Counted from the stretch's first letter, positions 1 to 11,765 are shown. The stretch: DNA of 64,000 nucleotides from Thereva unica (GCA_949987705.1 OX465283.1:72735720-72799719); one strand, 5' to 3'. Numbers and translations are program-made. The notes: generated from the letters alone by a model not told the origin.

Positions 1-37
1 AGGGCCTTTCCTGAGCCTCTAGCCTTTTACATATAAA
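1..37 (+). mobile_element. 3' end of a tRNA-derived SINE
   Basis: The first bases match, with a few differences, the 3' end of the complete SINE at 41675-42130: AGGGCCTTTCCTGAG, then a CTCTAG stretch and a short A-rich tail. The rest of the copy lies outside the window. It carries no protein. Its value is as a second copy that confirms where the SINE ends. Confidence 0.75.
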
Positions 38-395
38 AAAGTTAGTAACTTTGAATAGATAAAAATTCCAACCGAGCTTGACATCTAGGATTATTTGCAT
101 CAATTAAAGCCAAATTGGAATAGAACCGCTGTTCATACCTTTAAATATGGGGTTCTAATCGCACTCTAAGCAGTCCTATTGCTAATTGCAGATGGTAGGT
201 GTCGACCAAGACTCAGATGCGGAGGCACCCAAACTATTATTAACTTTCCAGTAACGGGAAGTTATTGTAGTCGGTCCGAAAATCGAAATCGAAATTTTCA
301 ACGTACATATTTTCATTTTTCAAGGTCCCAATAGCATTTTAAGCAAAAATTTGGGAAGAAGTATATGTGTGTGCGTACGTATGTGGTCATTTTAT

Positions 396-627
396 CCTGC
401 ACGATATCGCGCGAATCAAAAAAGATAACGATTTCGTTGAGGTGTCGTTCGAAGGGTGTTAATGGTAATATGATCTGAAACGATTTTTATAAAAAATTTA
501 TAGAGCCGTTTTTTGGTTTAAACAACATAAGTGATTTTTGCACCTGCACGATACAGAGCGAACCAAAAACTATATCGACTTCTTTGAGGTGCCGAAAGAA
601 GAATATTAACGAAAAAATTCTCTGAAA
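396..627. repeat. Two diverged tandem units, period about 147 bp
   Basis: A block of about 85 bp beginning CCTGCACGATA at 396 recurs, diverged, at 543. Shared landmarks are a GCGAA motif, TTGAGGTG and CTGAAA. No conserved protein is evident in it, and I see nothing else recognisable in 41-1554 apart from G and C homopolymers at about 1090-1140. Confidence 0.5.
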
Positions 628-1554
628 AAAAGGTGGGTGATGGTGTGCTCATATCAAGAGTAGTAGGACGTTTTAATTGAGTCCTCAGTACCATTAACCG
701 ACGTGTAAGGGACAAATGTACCTACTGCCTCGCATAAGTCCTGCTCAACTCTAACCGAGGAGAATGTGTTATTCAAATAGCTTACAGAGTTATGGTACCT
801 AGATTGTAGCTTCTAAAATGAGTTTTCTATTAAACAACGTTCTTAAAAACTCAACAATTTCAGATACAGGCCTACTTGGATTAGATAACATTTCAAAACC
901 TAAAATTTTAAAATTTTGTTGCCATTTTTTCAATATTTTTTTTCGTTGAAAATAAAGACAGTAGTTTTTAGGATTATTTATAGATTATTATAGTAGTAAA
1001 GTGTAGTTTTTAGGATTATTTATAGTAAATTTCCTAGTTCAATTGATGATTTTTTCAGAACTAAAATAATCCATAAATCATAGAGCTCTTGGGGGGGGGG
1101 GGGAGGAATGTCCCTCATTTCCCCCTTTGTATCCCCCCCTGTATATTGCATTGTTAGGTAACATCCACTACACCCGAACTAGTGGAAACAAAATGTATTA
1201 GCCTTTATCGTGTATATAAGAGTGCGAAAGATAGAAGAACTGGTACGTCAACTACGAGGTTGCTCTACATGGCAGTAATGGATGCCATATTCCACGACAA
1301 CCCTCTAATTTCATCGCCAACGGAAGTAAGTGTAGGAATTAAAAGCTGCTTGTCAAATCAAAACTTCAGCAAATATATGGAACAATGCCCAATGAGAGCA
1401 TCGTATCGATTCTCTAACGAGAGTGCAGTGCCGGTGATCATATGAAAAAAATTTTGATATTTTGCGCGGCACCGAGCATTTAAAAAGTTAAAGTTTTGTT
1501 TTTGAGTGAGATAATAGAGGAAAAATGACATAAAGATTTTCCCCTATATGTATG

Positions 1555-1645
1555 TTTTTTGGGACGCTGATTACACCCATTTTTAAGGGGTCTTCGCGAT
1601 ATTTTCAATAATAATCAAAAATAATCCAAAGAAATATACTCTATT
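1555..1645 (-). repeat. Fragment of repeat family X
   Basis: The stretch reads GGGACGCTGATTAC, then AAGGGGTCTTCGCGAT, then AATAATAATC. It matches the central part of the copies at 7757-8100 (same orientation) and 13150-13280 (opposite orientation). It is short and diverged, so the boundaries are approximate. Confidence 0.5.
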
Positions 1646-1684
1646 AAATTCTTTTATTTAACTTACACTGTTTGTCGTCAAATC

Positions 1685-1990
1685 TTGGAAGTTAAATTTG
1701 ACCCACTTCCCGGTTTCGGATAGAGCTGAAATTTTGCATACACGTTTAGTTTGTATGACAATGCAATCTGGCCATTTTGTAAAAATATCAAGATGGCGGT
1801 TCCAAAATGGCGCCCGATTTTTGAAATTGTGCTCCGCGGCCCTCTGACATGGGTATCAAATGAAAGGATATGACAGGTAGAACACAATAAGCTATGTGGC
1901 GTCATTCCAAATTCAAAATGGCGGCCAACACTAAATTGCGGAAAGCTTATAACAGACTAAAAAGTAGAAAATATAACCGACCAACTTCCA
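1685..1990 (+). repeat. Interspersed repeat Z, copy 1
   Basis: Contains AATGCAATCTGGCCATTTT, AAGATGGCGGTTCCAAAATG and TGACATGGGTATCAAATGAA in this order. The same order occurs at 2695-2899, and in reverse complement at 45420-45740. The window therefore holds at least three diverged copies of one family. The open frame across it is not conserved between copies, so I treat it as non-coding. Confidence 0.7.
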
Positions 1991-2130
1991 ATTTTGCACA
2001 CACTCGTAGTTCGGTTGGTTAATGTGTATGAATGATGAGATGAATAGTTGAGTTAAGGGTGAGTTGATAATAAAGAAGCAATACACGTTACAAAAAATCA
2101 CAAACAAACACAGAGATGCTGCTGTCAACT

Positions 2131-2536
2131 ACCCAGCGGGAAATTTATCAAGCGCTGCCAAAAGAAGCAAGAAAGCAGCGCTTCCTATTCATATGTTATG
2201 GAAGCTCTTTGGAAGCACCCACTCTATACTCTCATTTTTTGCTTTGTTTTCCTCCAGTTCTTTTTTATTCTCCACAGTTGGTAAATTTGTGCTTTTATAA
2301 TAATCGTATCTGTTATGAAATACTATTTTTGGTGAAAACAAAAGCTCCAGGAGCTTCTCAAAAGCTTCGATTTCCCTGCTTCGATTGCGCTTCTTCAACA
2401 ATAAAATATAAGCGCTTCGCTCTGATGACATGCCTATGTTAAAAGGAAGGGAATTGGGATATGAATAAGAAGCGCGTTGGCATTCTATTTCAGCGCTTCA
2501 GAATCTATTCCAGAGCGCTTCAATTCCCCGCTGGGT
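2131..2536. mobile_element. MITE with ACCCAGCGGG termini
   Basis: The left end ACCCAGCGGGAAATTTATC is answered at the right end by the reverse complement, CAATTCCCCGCTGGGT. AGCGCTTC-type motifs repeat several times inside in both orientations. Length is about 406 bp. No clean target duplication is visible. The open frames across it run through the repeats and are not convincing genes. Confidence 0.6.
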
Positions 2537-2539
2537 AAA

Positions 2540-2700
2540 TTCAACTACTCAAATACTGAACTCATGTCCGTATGCATAATTTCAACTAAACCCAGGTAGC
2601 AGAGCTGAGTCGAGTTCAGTCAACCTTAACCCAACTCGACTCCCGTTTACATGTAGTTAGACTTGGGTTCAACTTGAGTTCAACTCATCATGTATAAGTA
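2540..2700 (-). repeat. Diverged relative of the MITE at 44584-45018
   Basis: Repeated TTCAACT, CAACTCGACTC and CTGAGTCGAGTTCA motifs resemble the interior of the complete element at 44584-45018, where ACTCAACT and CAACCCAACTCAGCTC recur. The termini of that element are not preserved here, so this is a remnant. Confidence 0.4.
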
Positions 2701-2899
2701 CTAAATGCAATCTGACCTTTTTGTAAAAAAATCAAGAAGACGGTTCCGAGATGGCGGCCGTTTCTGCAATTATGTTCCACCGAGCCCACGACATGGGTAT
2801 CAAATGAATACAGTAAACTGTGTGACGTAATTTTAAATCTAATAGAATTGCCATCATAAAATGGAGGAATACATATAATAAACTAAAAAGTAGAAAATA
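2695..2899 (+). repeat. Interspersed repeat Z, copy 2
   Basis: TGCAATCTGACCTTTTTGTA, GGTTCCGAGATGGCGGCC and CATGGGTATCAAATGAA follow the order of copy 1 at 1685-1990. The copy is shorter and abuts the perfect inverted repeat that starts at 2900. Confidence 0.6.
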
Positions 2900-3290
2900 A
2901 AATAAATGGTTAAAAAAATTTTTTAAAAAAAATTCTTTTCATTAACTAAAAAATGTACTGAAAAGTAAAAAATAAAAAATATTTTAAAGAAAGCGTGAAA
3001 TTTCAATTTTAATGAAAAAGTTAATTAAAAGAATGGCGCATTTTTCATCAAAAAATTTTGTTAGAATTTGAAATTAACAAAGCAAAAAATTGAGGGTTAT
3101 TGTAAATCTCACGCGATTTACAGTTATATTTTCAATTTTTGATGAAAAATGCGCCATTCTTTTAATTAACTTTTTCATTAAAATTGAAATTTCACGCTTT
3201 CTTTAAAATATTTTTTATTTTTTACTTTTCAGTACATTTTTTAGTTAATGAAAAGAATTTTTTTTAAAAAATTTTTTTAACCATTTATTT
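2900..3290. repeat. Perfect 155-bp inverted repeat (hairpin)
   Basis: Bases 2900-3054 are the reverse complement of 3136-3290. Reading the two arms against each other I found no mismatch. An 81-bp spacer separates them. The arms are very AT-rich with an internal GGCGCATTTTTCATC block. There is no coding potential. Perfect arms imply a recent origin or active homogenisation. It could be a fold-back transposon, or a source of double-stranded RNA if transcribed. I saw no target-site duplication. Confidence 0.85.
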
Positions 3291-4334
3291 TTTTAACATT
3301 ATTTCCGCAGATAGTTGACCCAAATTTCAATTTTCAACAAAAATTTTAAGAAAAGGGATAAACCACACTTAAACCGTAACAAACGTTTCTACGTTTCTTA
3401 TGGAAAAAGACTTTCGGTCAAATTGAACGAGTCTATGCTCTTTGGATAGAGGAAGTCTCCCTGAACAAAAGTCGTGCCCATTGACGAAACCCAAAAATTA
3501 AGATATTTGGTATAGAATTTTTCAAACTCCGTGACACAAAAAATTTGTGCAGTTCTGCGCACCTCGTTGCCAAATTTTATAAATAATGTTCTATCATTTC
3601 CCCTCTTTTTAGTTAAAACGGCAACAAACACTGAAAAAACTCAACAAAATAATTTGGGAAGGGATGCGCGCATGCCGAATGAATAAAGTTAATTTATCTA
3701 TGTGTTGAGCAGAGCTTTTAAATACATGTAAAGCCCCTGCTCAGCAAAGGCAGTTTATTCAACATAATAAGCATAATTTTACTTTAATTATGCGAAATAT
3801 TTCTCATTTCTAAATTTAATATATGTAATTTAAAAAAAATGCTGAAAAAATTTCCTTTGAATAAATGAGCGTTTTCATTCATAAACCGACAGCTCCCCGC
3901 AGTCGCAAGCAACACAACCTCCCCGGGCAGAAGCGCGTATGCGACTGGCAGGAAATGTCAACAATCTAGTAATCAAAGTGATAAAAACACAAATATCGTA
4001 TTTTTTAGTAGAAATTACTACAAATTATTTCTGTGGCATATGTGTAAAATATAAAAACCTTAAAATAAAAAAATATATAAAAACGGGTGTTTTTCAGTCA
4101 TAATTTGTAAATTTTTTAAATAATCATTGAAGTCCCAGAAAGATACACCTCCCGGTAGCAATACGCAGTCGCGACTGATTACATGGCAACAAGTGATTTG
4201 ATAGGAGGAGTTAACTGAAGTCTGAACTTTTAAACATTTTTAAGAGCTTAGCTGGGGAACATGCGCGGGATGTCACGAGGTTTGAAAACAACTATACCTA
4301 TAAGAATTTCAGCCATTGAACGATATACACGAAA
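3291..4334. other. Non-coding, nothing recognised
   Basis: AT-rich sequence with a few short open frames. None shows a recognisable domain or a clear codon pattern. CAGTCGC motifs recur around 3900 and 4165, without a structure I can name. Confidence 0.5.
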
Positions 4335-4515
4335 ATGTTTTCGAGTTTGCATGAATCGACACGATTCTTGCTTCCCCAATCTAGAATCAGTTTAATGTCT
4401 TTGTTTATTGCATTGGACATTAGATCGCTGTCATCAAGTAGGAGGTAATTTATAAAGATAACAGACCAGGTTATAAAATTGACCCCTGAGGCAACCCGAT
4501 TAGAGGGTTGCTTTA
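4335..4515 (-). mobile_element. Relic of the Jockey/CR1-like LINE
   Basis: On the minus strand this corresponds to the reverse-transcriptase palm and the segment after it. CGACACGATTCTTGCTTCCC and TAAAATTGACCCCTGAGG match the antisense of the better copy at 22040-24812 and the antisense copy at 36600-37945. Many substitutions and small deletions break the frame. Confidence 0.6.
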
Positions 4516-4655
4516 ATCTTTAAGTTATTATAAACAGTAGCTAATATCCACGAGTTCGTTTGCGTGGGAATATGTCAGATTATATCTAATCTAAGCCTCC
4601 GGGTTTCAAGTCATGGATGAGTTAGTATATAGAACCTTACGCTTGTAGTCCCTTA

Positions 4656-5146
4656 AGGCCCAACTATAATGCACGTAAGAAACGCACGTCAATCGACGTG
4701 CGTAAATTTCGTCAAACGCAAAACCGACTAATTGGTTTGCGTATTGGGAGAGACTTCAAAGTTTAAAATTATTAAAATGCTTGAATATTATTCATTGACT
4801 ATTAAAACTAGGCTATTAATATTTGAATATTATTAATAATCGTGTTTATTTTCAATTATAATAAATTTCTCATCAAAATCGCTATCATGTATTTGAACCA
4901 CAACATTTTCCATACTCTTTTTTCTTTAAAAACCACAAAACAACAACAAAAAATTAGCTTTCATCGATGTAACTACAAATCATCTCACAAAACGTACGTA
5001 GAGCGCGGTTCTTTTCCCATTTTTACGTTTAACGAAACTTAACGAAATAAAATATGACTGACGTACGTCCAATATGGCGGAACACATTAATTTCCATGAG
5101 AGCGCCGAGATGACGTGCGTTCCTTCCGTGCATTATAGTTGGGCCT
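4656..5146. mobile_element. PIF/Harbinger-type MITE, 491 bp, TTA duplication
   Basis: The terminal inverted repeat AGGCCCAACTATAATGCACG at 4656 is matched by CGTGCATTATAGTTGGGCCT ending at 5146. It is flanked by TTA at 4653-4655 and 5147-5149. A 3-bp TWA duplication is typical of the PIF/Harbinger superfamily. A second inverted pair, ACGCACGTCA and TGACGTGCGT, lies just inside. There is no transposase, so it is non-autonomous. Confidence 0.8.
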
Positions 5147-7037
5147 TTATGGTGTAGGTAGAGTTTCGTGATCCAGGAAGACATAAGTTAGTAAAACCTT
5201 CATATTAATTTTCCAAACCTCCCTGATACATTTCTAGTGCCTTTCTGATTTGAGATAACTAGACAGTCACCTCAGATCGATTCTGTCCCTATGCCTTATT
5301 AATGGCTATGGCGTAACAAACCTTAACAGGAAATTGCGGGCGTTTGAAATCAAAGTGGTAGTTGAAGGGTTTAAATTCCCCAACAGCTAGAATGTAGCGT
5401 CAACCTTAAGGTAGAGGACTTAATACGAATTCTACAGGGTAATGTACGGTATTGTCGAGCTCCATTACGGTCCACAGATTCATGTTCAGTTGGCAGTTCC
5501 TATAGCAAAAAGTTGTAGATGCTGTTGGCTGAGTCATTTGTTGGAGTGAGAATAGCTGTTTCTCTCAGCCATGAGTGAGGGTAGGTTTTCATGAAAAAAG
5601 TTTCCAGCATAACTGCTCGAGGGTGGAATGGAAACTCACCACCACTTATTTACTTGCGGTGGGGGTGAATCTGAAATTTCAAATGGCAATCCACATTTTT
5701 TCACGAATTATGTATGATTCCCCAAAAAGAAAAATATTAAACTTTTGCCAAAAAAAAATTTATACGAAGCCTCCCCACCCTCAAAAATCATCAAAAGTCA
5801 AAATTATCCCCAAAAATTAATTCATTTTCTAACAAAAATTTCATATTTCTCTCCGCAGAATCATAGTCCGGTAGAATAAATGTGGGTTATTATTATTCAT
5901 ACCCACCCCTGAGAGTGATATAGATTGGGATATAGGATTGGGGTCTACATTGGGGTTCAAAGAGTCTATGGATTTTACAACATTTGCTTGTACGATATGA
6001 ATGAAACACAATCACAATCTCAACAAAAGCAATTATTAAATTAATAAATAAATTAAAATTATAACTATAGATTTCTGTACGATTTATGTTTCATGAGGGA
6101 TTAAAGAAGCATAAGTAAGTAGTAAGTAAGAAGTAAGTAAGTACAAATTATTTTCAATAGGAAGCAAATGTGTTACATTACATTCATACTTTACTCATTC
6201 TTCAACAAAATTTGAAGAATAAAACAAAAAATACAAAAAATACAAGCTCAATAGTTTCTAAACACGTAATCTTATATTTTGTGCTCGATTATTGAAAAAC
6301 ATCAATAAATAAAAACTGTTTTTCCGAATATTTATTGCAGAAAAGGTAAATTTGTTTAAAATTCTGTTTTTTAAATAAATCATCCATATTCTTGTTAAAA
6401 TCAATAAAATTCGCTATTAAATAAAGTAAAGAAGAAACACAAACAAAAATAATCAGCTTATGTTTAATAATGTCGGAGAAGAGAAAAATAAGGTTAAGCA
6501 TCAAAAATTTATTGTGACAAAGCGGATTTCATATCCACTCAGATTGAAGCCTCTTGCAACTATGCTTTAGGTGTGAATTGTAATAGTTTTTCAACAGTTC
6601 CTAAAAATAAAGCCACAAACTGCTTTTGGCATCAATTCTTCTATAAATTCAGAAATATTGCCATAAATTTTTGAATTGATATGAAAACTCGATAAGTTAT
6701 GATGGTTTTCTGGAGCATTTATTTCTTTTCTTTATAATATAAGGCAAACATTTATTGTTCAATCCAGTTAAGCCTTTAGTAATAAAATCAAATCCAATGA
6801 ATTTCCGAATTTTGATCTGCGCAGTTTAATACATATAATACTTTATTTAGGACATACACATTATCTGACTATAAGTTTAGGCCAGGCGGTGAAGTACATT
6901 TTCTCCTAAAAGATAAAAAAAAAACCTTGACACTGATATCTTTTTTTTAATTTGTTCATTAAATAGCGTACTTTAAAAGAACATAAATGATAACAAAAGG
7001 TTTCATTATTTATATCCTTTAAGTTATTAACCAGAGT
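5147..7037. other. Non-coding stretch with an AAGT microsatellite
   Basis: No gene or mobile element is recognised. An imperfect AAGT run lies near 6113-6150. The open frames are AT-rich and show no domain. Confidence 0.5.
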
Positions 7038-7385
7038 TTACCTGAATATGGTGGTAAGCGAATACTTATTGGAGTCGGTATCACTTGCACTTGCCTTAAA
7101 GTCTGGATTCTTGGAAATAGAACGCCTAATTGAAGACTTCTTATTATAGAGACCTGCAGGATGGAGCAAATTATCAAACTCTGTCATTGTCATTCTTGTA
7201 AAGTTGAAAAATGACTCGTCATCTCGATAACGCATTTCCCAAATTAAACTTTCACAGGCTCCTTGCTCCCTTCGTCGCTCGTTAATCGGCCTAACCCACC
7301 ATCTTCGACTAAAAGCGCAATTTACTGCTAAAACAGCTAATTCTGCTAAATTAGCTAATATGTTCGAATCATTTATTTCATCCAT
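7038..7385 (-). pseudogene. PIF/Harbinger transposase, N-terminal fragment
   Basis: The 115-residue product carries the N-terminal signature of Harbinger transposases: RRWWVRPINERRREQG near residues 28-43, then EMRYRDDESFFNFTRM, then the EFDNLL block that precedes the nuclease domain. Full-length proteins are several times longer and continue into a DDE nuclease, which is absent here. The frame ends soon after the ISKNP segment. Such proteins cut and paste DNA between TWA sites, but without the DDE domain this copy cannot be a catalytic transposase. I could not define element ends around it. Confidence 0.75.
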
Positions 7386-7559
7386 AATAATTGCTTAATT
7401 TTGCTCTTCCAATCAAAACAAAACTGACATTTCCCATCTACATTGATAGTGTGTGTGTGAACCCATTTTGAAAGCTAATTCAGCCTACTGTTACGTGGTT
7501 GGTTTTCTCATTGGAGATTAGGCATTACCTACCGAGGGGGAACCCCCAAACACTAACTC

Positions 7560-7730
7560 TTGAAAAACGCGTTTTTGGTAATATCTCTTAAACGGTAACT
7601 CTTATCATAAAATAGTGTTTATAAAGTTTGTAGACTATGTGATTATCTACAAAAATAATACTATACATTTTCCCGTATGAATTGCCATTCATTAGATATT
7701 AGTTTTAAAGATTTAAAATACTCTTACTCA
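7560..7730 (-). repeat. Relative of the interior of the 28172-28793 element
   Basis: AATATCTCTTAAACGGTAA, AAGTTTGTAGACTATGTGAT and ATTTTCCCGTATGAATTGCC match the reverse complement of 28370-28500 with scattered differences. A third relative lies near 36480-36560. The long terminal repeats of the 28-kb copy are not seen here. Confidence 0.55.
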
Positions 7731-7756
7731 GACGTTCAATAAATCCTTTGTTGGAC

Positions 7757-8100
7757 TAGTAGTCCATTCAAAACGCGGGGGGGGGTGTTCCAAAATAACT
7801 CCGTTAAGAAATTCAAACCCTAAAGGTTTTTGGGGTCGCTGATCACGAAAATTGGGGTCCCGCGGTCCTAAAATATGGGCGTCACCCTTAAAATGCAAAA
7901 ACACCCCATTTTAGGGGGTTTTCGCGATTATTTCAATAATAATAAAAACTAATGCGATGAATTACACTTTTTTTAATATTAATTTTCAAGTTTATGCTTC
8001 AAATTCGATTGTGGGCGTGCTGTCAGGCAAAAATAAATAATTTTCAAACCTTAAGGGGTTAAAACTACCCCTACTATAATAAAAATCAACTTTATATAAA
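7757..8100 (-). repeat. Repeat family X, copy 1 (antisense)
   Basis: Begins TAGTCCATTCAAAACGCG and continues through GGTCGCTGATCACGAAAAT, GGGGGTTTTCGCGATTA and TTCGATTGTGGGCGTG to CCTTAAGGGGTTAAAACTAC. This is the reverse complement, in order, of 11743-13350 without its Harbinger insertion. It thus serves as an uninterrupted relative of that insertion site. No protein is encoded. Confidence 0.75.
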
Positions 8101-8431
8101 AACTAGTGGGATGTTGTGCCTAGAGACTAGCCACTAATTACGCTTTTTCATGGTATTCTTTCTGTTGAATAACACTTCAGATTGGATGACAATATATTAA
8201 GTGGAGATTGATCCTCACTGGGAATCGAGGCCAATAATTCTAATGTGTCAAATTGAAAAAAAAAATTGGTTGTCTGTAAAGATGGTTTACGGACGATAGT
8301 TTAACGTGACAACGTCATGAGAAAACATTGATGAAATGATTGCATACTTTTATGAATAAAATTGAATCATTTATATTAAATTATCATTATTTTGTATGGA
8401 TACAAAAAGGAGTGAAATGAAATATTCATTT
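8101..8431. other. Non-coding, nothing recognised
   Basis: AT-rich sequence between repeat family X and the 62-bp duplication. No domain, tRNA or terminal repeat is seen. Confidence 0.5.
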
Positions 8432-8555
8432 TGATTGATAAATTAGCTTTTATTTGCACTAATGAATTCAAATATGTTTATTACTTTAATGAATGATTGA
8501 TAAATTAGCTTTTATTTGCACTAATGAATTCAAATATGTTTATTACTTTAATGAA
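8432..8555. repeat. 62-bp tandem duplication
   Basis: A unit starting TGATTGATAAATTAGC at 8432 is repeated from 8494, and the two units look identical by eye. It lies just 3' of the Helentron reading frame on that frame's strand. Confidence 0.85.
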
Positions 8556-8621
8556 CAGATTATTTCCAAGTAACAATCTGTACTAACAAATTCATTTACA
8601 GCTTTTATACATGTCTGATAT

Positions 8622-9713
8622 TTAACTTCTTGCAATCTGTGTTATTCTGTTAAGGATAGGTCGATGATAGGAAAAGTATGAAATGAATGGGAGTGTTTCA
8701 AGTGTAATGTGCCTTGAAAAAGTCAAATCGAGGGTTGTTCCTCTCAGCGTTGTTGACTTAGTAACATCTGATGTGCATTCGAGATTGTACATATCCTTCA
8801 TGAATTTGAGGAATGTATCATTATTTTTCACGTTTGTGTTGAAGTCGCCACAAAGAAGAATTGGTACACTGGTATCAACTTGCATGATCGGATGCACATA
8901 CTGCCTGTTATGCACGTACGGAAAGAGTGCTTGGTGCAGCAATATACTAATGTTTGAGACACTTGCTCCAGGATGAATATACACTGCGCCAAGTACAATT
9001 TTAAACGTTGTATCAGCATTGAAGCATGTAATTTCAGCTAAGCAGACCTCGCCTGAGTTTCTGATGAGACGAGTTGTGTCCGACAATTCAACGTGGAGAA
9101 CTTTGGCCGTGGATGTTGATGTTAATTTTCGATAGATTGCCACTCCACCAGCTGCGTTTGTATCAGAATCCGATCGATTATTCTGCCTGGTTATACATTC
9201 ATAATTATTGATTGGAACTGGATCAAAATTGTCACGCATCCACGTTTCAGTCAATACCAAATAATCCGATCTTGGTATCACGGGATTCGTTTCAATATCG
9301 GCGAAGGGGGCAGACAAACTCTGAACATTAAGGTTTGTCACTACAGTTTGCCCAGCGTTGTTACCGTCATCACAAAATTTCACTGCTTTCGAAGTGATTG
9401 TTTGAAGGGCGTGTCCACGGAGTCGAATGTATTCGTTACGGACATCTCGCGTAGTCTGTGAGTCGTTCCCATCCCGTCCGTGTTTGAAGATAAAAGGCGC
9501 ATCTTTTTCCGTGATGATGTGCAAGCCGTCTATATTCGTTACCCGACTCAGCGCCACCACGTACACCAACTGTTGTGGTTGCTCCGAGGAGTATTTATAA
9601 ACAATAACAGTAAACGTCCCACCTTGCGACTTGTGAATGGTAATAGCACAAGCAGGAACGCAAGGAAACTGTTTTCGTTTGCATTTCACAGTTTTCGTCA
9701 GTGTAATGTTCAC
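8622..9713 (-). mobile_element. Helentron fragment: PIF1-like helicase C-terminus joined to an endonuclease
   Basis: This 363-residue frame joins two domains. Residues 24-31 (ITIHKSQG) and 51-57 (YVVALSR) are the last motifs of a PIF1/RecD-type helicase. From about residue 119 there is an apurinic-like endonuclease: NLNVQSL, the TETW glutamate, GGVAIY, the GDFN block, LDLTFS, and a final SYHRP where SDH is usual. A helicase followed by an endonuclease is the layout of Helentrons, a branch of the rolling-circle Helitrons. The Rep nuclease, the zinc finger and most of the helicase are missing upstream, so this is a 3' fragment. The Asp-to-Tyr change next to the catalytic His suggests the endonuclease is dead. 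Confidence 0.85.
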
Positions 9714-11199
9714 TATTACTCACTAATAGTTCACTATTATTTTCTTATACACTGGCACCCAGTTATGAGACAGAGTGTTTGGCTTGCTTTGCTTATTGTT
9801 GACAATTTGACAAATTTAATCTAATTAAATATTGACAATTTTAATCAAATTTTTTAGATTACTACGATCAAATTTTTAAAATTACTTCGGGAGATAACGG
9901 GACATAACGGGACAATGAGTCATCATTTTTCGTGCATGCAGCCGGCGTTCATCGTTTTAATAGACGTTGTCACGTCAAAAAGCACATCACACATGTAAAC
10001 ACTATAGAAAACGAATCTAAACATTTTTCTTTGGATTGGAGGAAAATCAAATGTGATGCACTTTGCACAACAGAGTTAGGTGTATTATTTTACTTAAACA
10101 TACATGTCTTATTGTTAAAAATTCGGCTTACCGCACCCTAGTTTGGCCATGGAGATTCATAAGTATCACACTGACCAACGCTATATAGGTATAATTAATC
10201 TTGAAAAGTTTTTGTTAAAGGCTTATGTAGGTTATAAGTTGTGAGACTGCGTAATCTAAAACTTAACAAAGTATTTAACAAACACTACAATATAATCATC
10301 ATAGCTTAAAAAAAAGGAAATCAAATGTAAACAATAAAATTCTTTGATTCTTCACCCACGTCATGGTATATTTCTTTATTCAATATAAACAATAGTTTTT
10401 GAGCTGCAAATAAAAACTATATGCCATAATTTCGTTATCATCGGTTTTTGTTCTGGAAGCAAATTTAGAGACGTATTCATGTCAAAAACTTGTTTCATAT
10501 GAAACAAAATCCCCGAAGGAAATTTAAAAAAATTATTATGACGAAAAAAAAAGCACCGCGAGCCGAAGGATCGAACTCGCAGCCCCACAGACGAGGGACT
10601 TTCCCTAGCCCTTTATAGTCCATGGAAATGGTACTTTAACATTGCAAAAATGCAGGACAAGGTTTTATTTTTGGGATGTGTACGAGGGGTCAGGGTGAGC
10701 TTAAGTTTGAGTTTTCGGGATTCTAACCCCCCCCCCCCCATTTGGCCGCCATCTTGGAAAACGTATGCAAATGGTTTTTCCACTATATCTCCGAAACGGC
10801 ACATCTTACCGGAAATTTGCAAGGACACTTTTTGTTTAGAATTAAATAATCTACAATTTAATTTTGTGGTAAAATAAATAATTAAGAAGTTATAAGCCTT
10901 AGAACACAAAAATTAGTCACAATATTTTCTTTAAAGGCTCTTTTTTGTTGTTTAAATATACTTCTGGTTGAAATTTCCAGACCATTTTCCCAGTTTTTGG
11001 TCTTTTGACCAAGAGCTACATTTTGAGATATGGTCCAAGTCTGTAGCGGCAGTACTTTCAGAGATGAAAATAGGCTTCAGACGGACAGAGCCTCTGTATA
11101 AGCTTTTTTTTTTTTTTTGAAAAAGCTAAAAATTGCAAATTTTTTTTTGCTTTTTGTTTGAAATTTGGTTCAATAGATATTATCAGCAAAAAAAATATT
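9714..11199. other. Non-coding; homopolymer and a possible tRNA-like relic
   Basis: No gene is recognised. A C homopolymer lies at about 10726-10738. On the minus strand near 10560-10610 there is GCTGCGAGTTCGATCC, which resembles a polymerase III B box and may be an old SINE. No tRNA cloverleaf could be drawn. Confidence 0.4.
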
Positions 11200-11742
11200 T
11201 TTTCAACCCTTAAGGGGGTAAAACTACCCCTACATTAAAATTTTAATTGAAACAAATTAAAATTTATTGTTTTGTATTTAAATTCTATTTTCCATTTTTA
11301 ATCATTAAAATATTTGGAAAATTTCACTATAAACCCCTTTGTACAGAGGTTAAACTTAGGGGTGGTTAAAAAAATATATTGAGAAATATTTCAGGATCTT
11401 TAAATAAACTCTGAATTTTTGTAAAAACGACAATCACACAATAATTGGGAAATACATATGTACCCTAATTTATTTGAGGTACTTCTGAATAATGGGGCGG
11501 TCCGTTTTTTTACAATGACATTTAGGCAGGTAAAAACGGAGGCAAAGTAATAAAATTAAAATATTGCGAAAACCCCCTAAAAAGTTGTGTTTTTTGCATT
11601 TTTAGGGGTGACGCCCATGTTTTAGTACCGCGGGACCTCGATTTTCGTGATCAGCGACCCCAAAAACGTTTAGGGTTCGATTTTCTTAACGGTGTTATTT
11701 TGGAACACCCCCCCCCCCCCTCCTTTTGAATGGACTATATAG
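11200..11742 (+). repeat. Repeat family X, copy 2
   Basis: Starts near CAACCCTTAAGGGGGTAAAA and runs through GCGAAAACCCCCTAAAAAG, GGGGTGACGCCCATG, GTACCGCGGGACC and TCGTGATCAGCGACCCC to TTTTGAATGGACTATA. It is followed directly by copy 3 in the same orientation. A C run at about 11707-11720 replaces part of the CGCG segment near the end. Confidence 0.65.
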
Positions 11743-11765
11743 TAGGGGTAGTTTTAACCCCTTAA

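Noticed and set aside
1182..1445. 87-codon + strand ORF
   Set aside because: No domain, and ordinary composition next to homopolymers. Nothing supports it as a gene.
2116..2442. 108-codon ORF as a gene
   Set aside because: It lies inside a MITE with terminal inverted repeats and follows its internal repeats.
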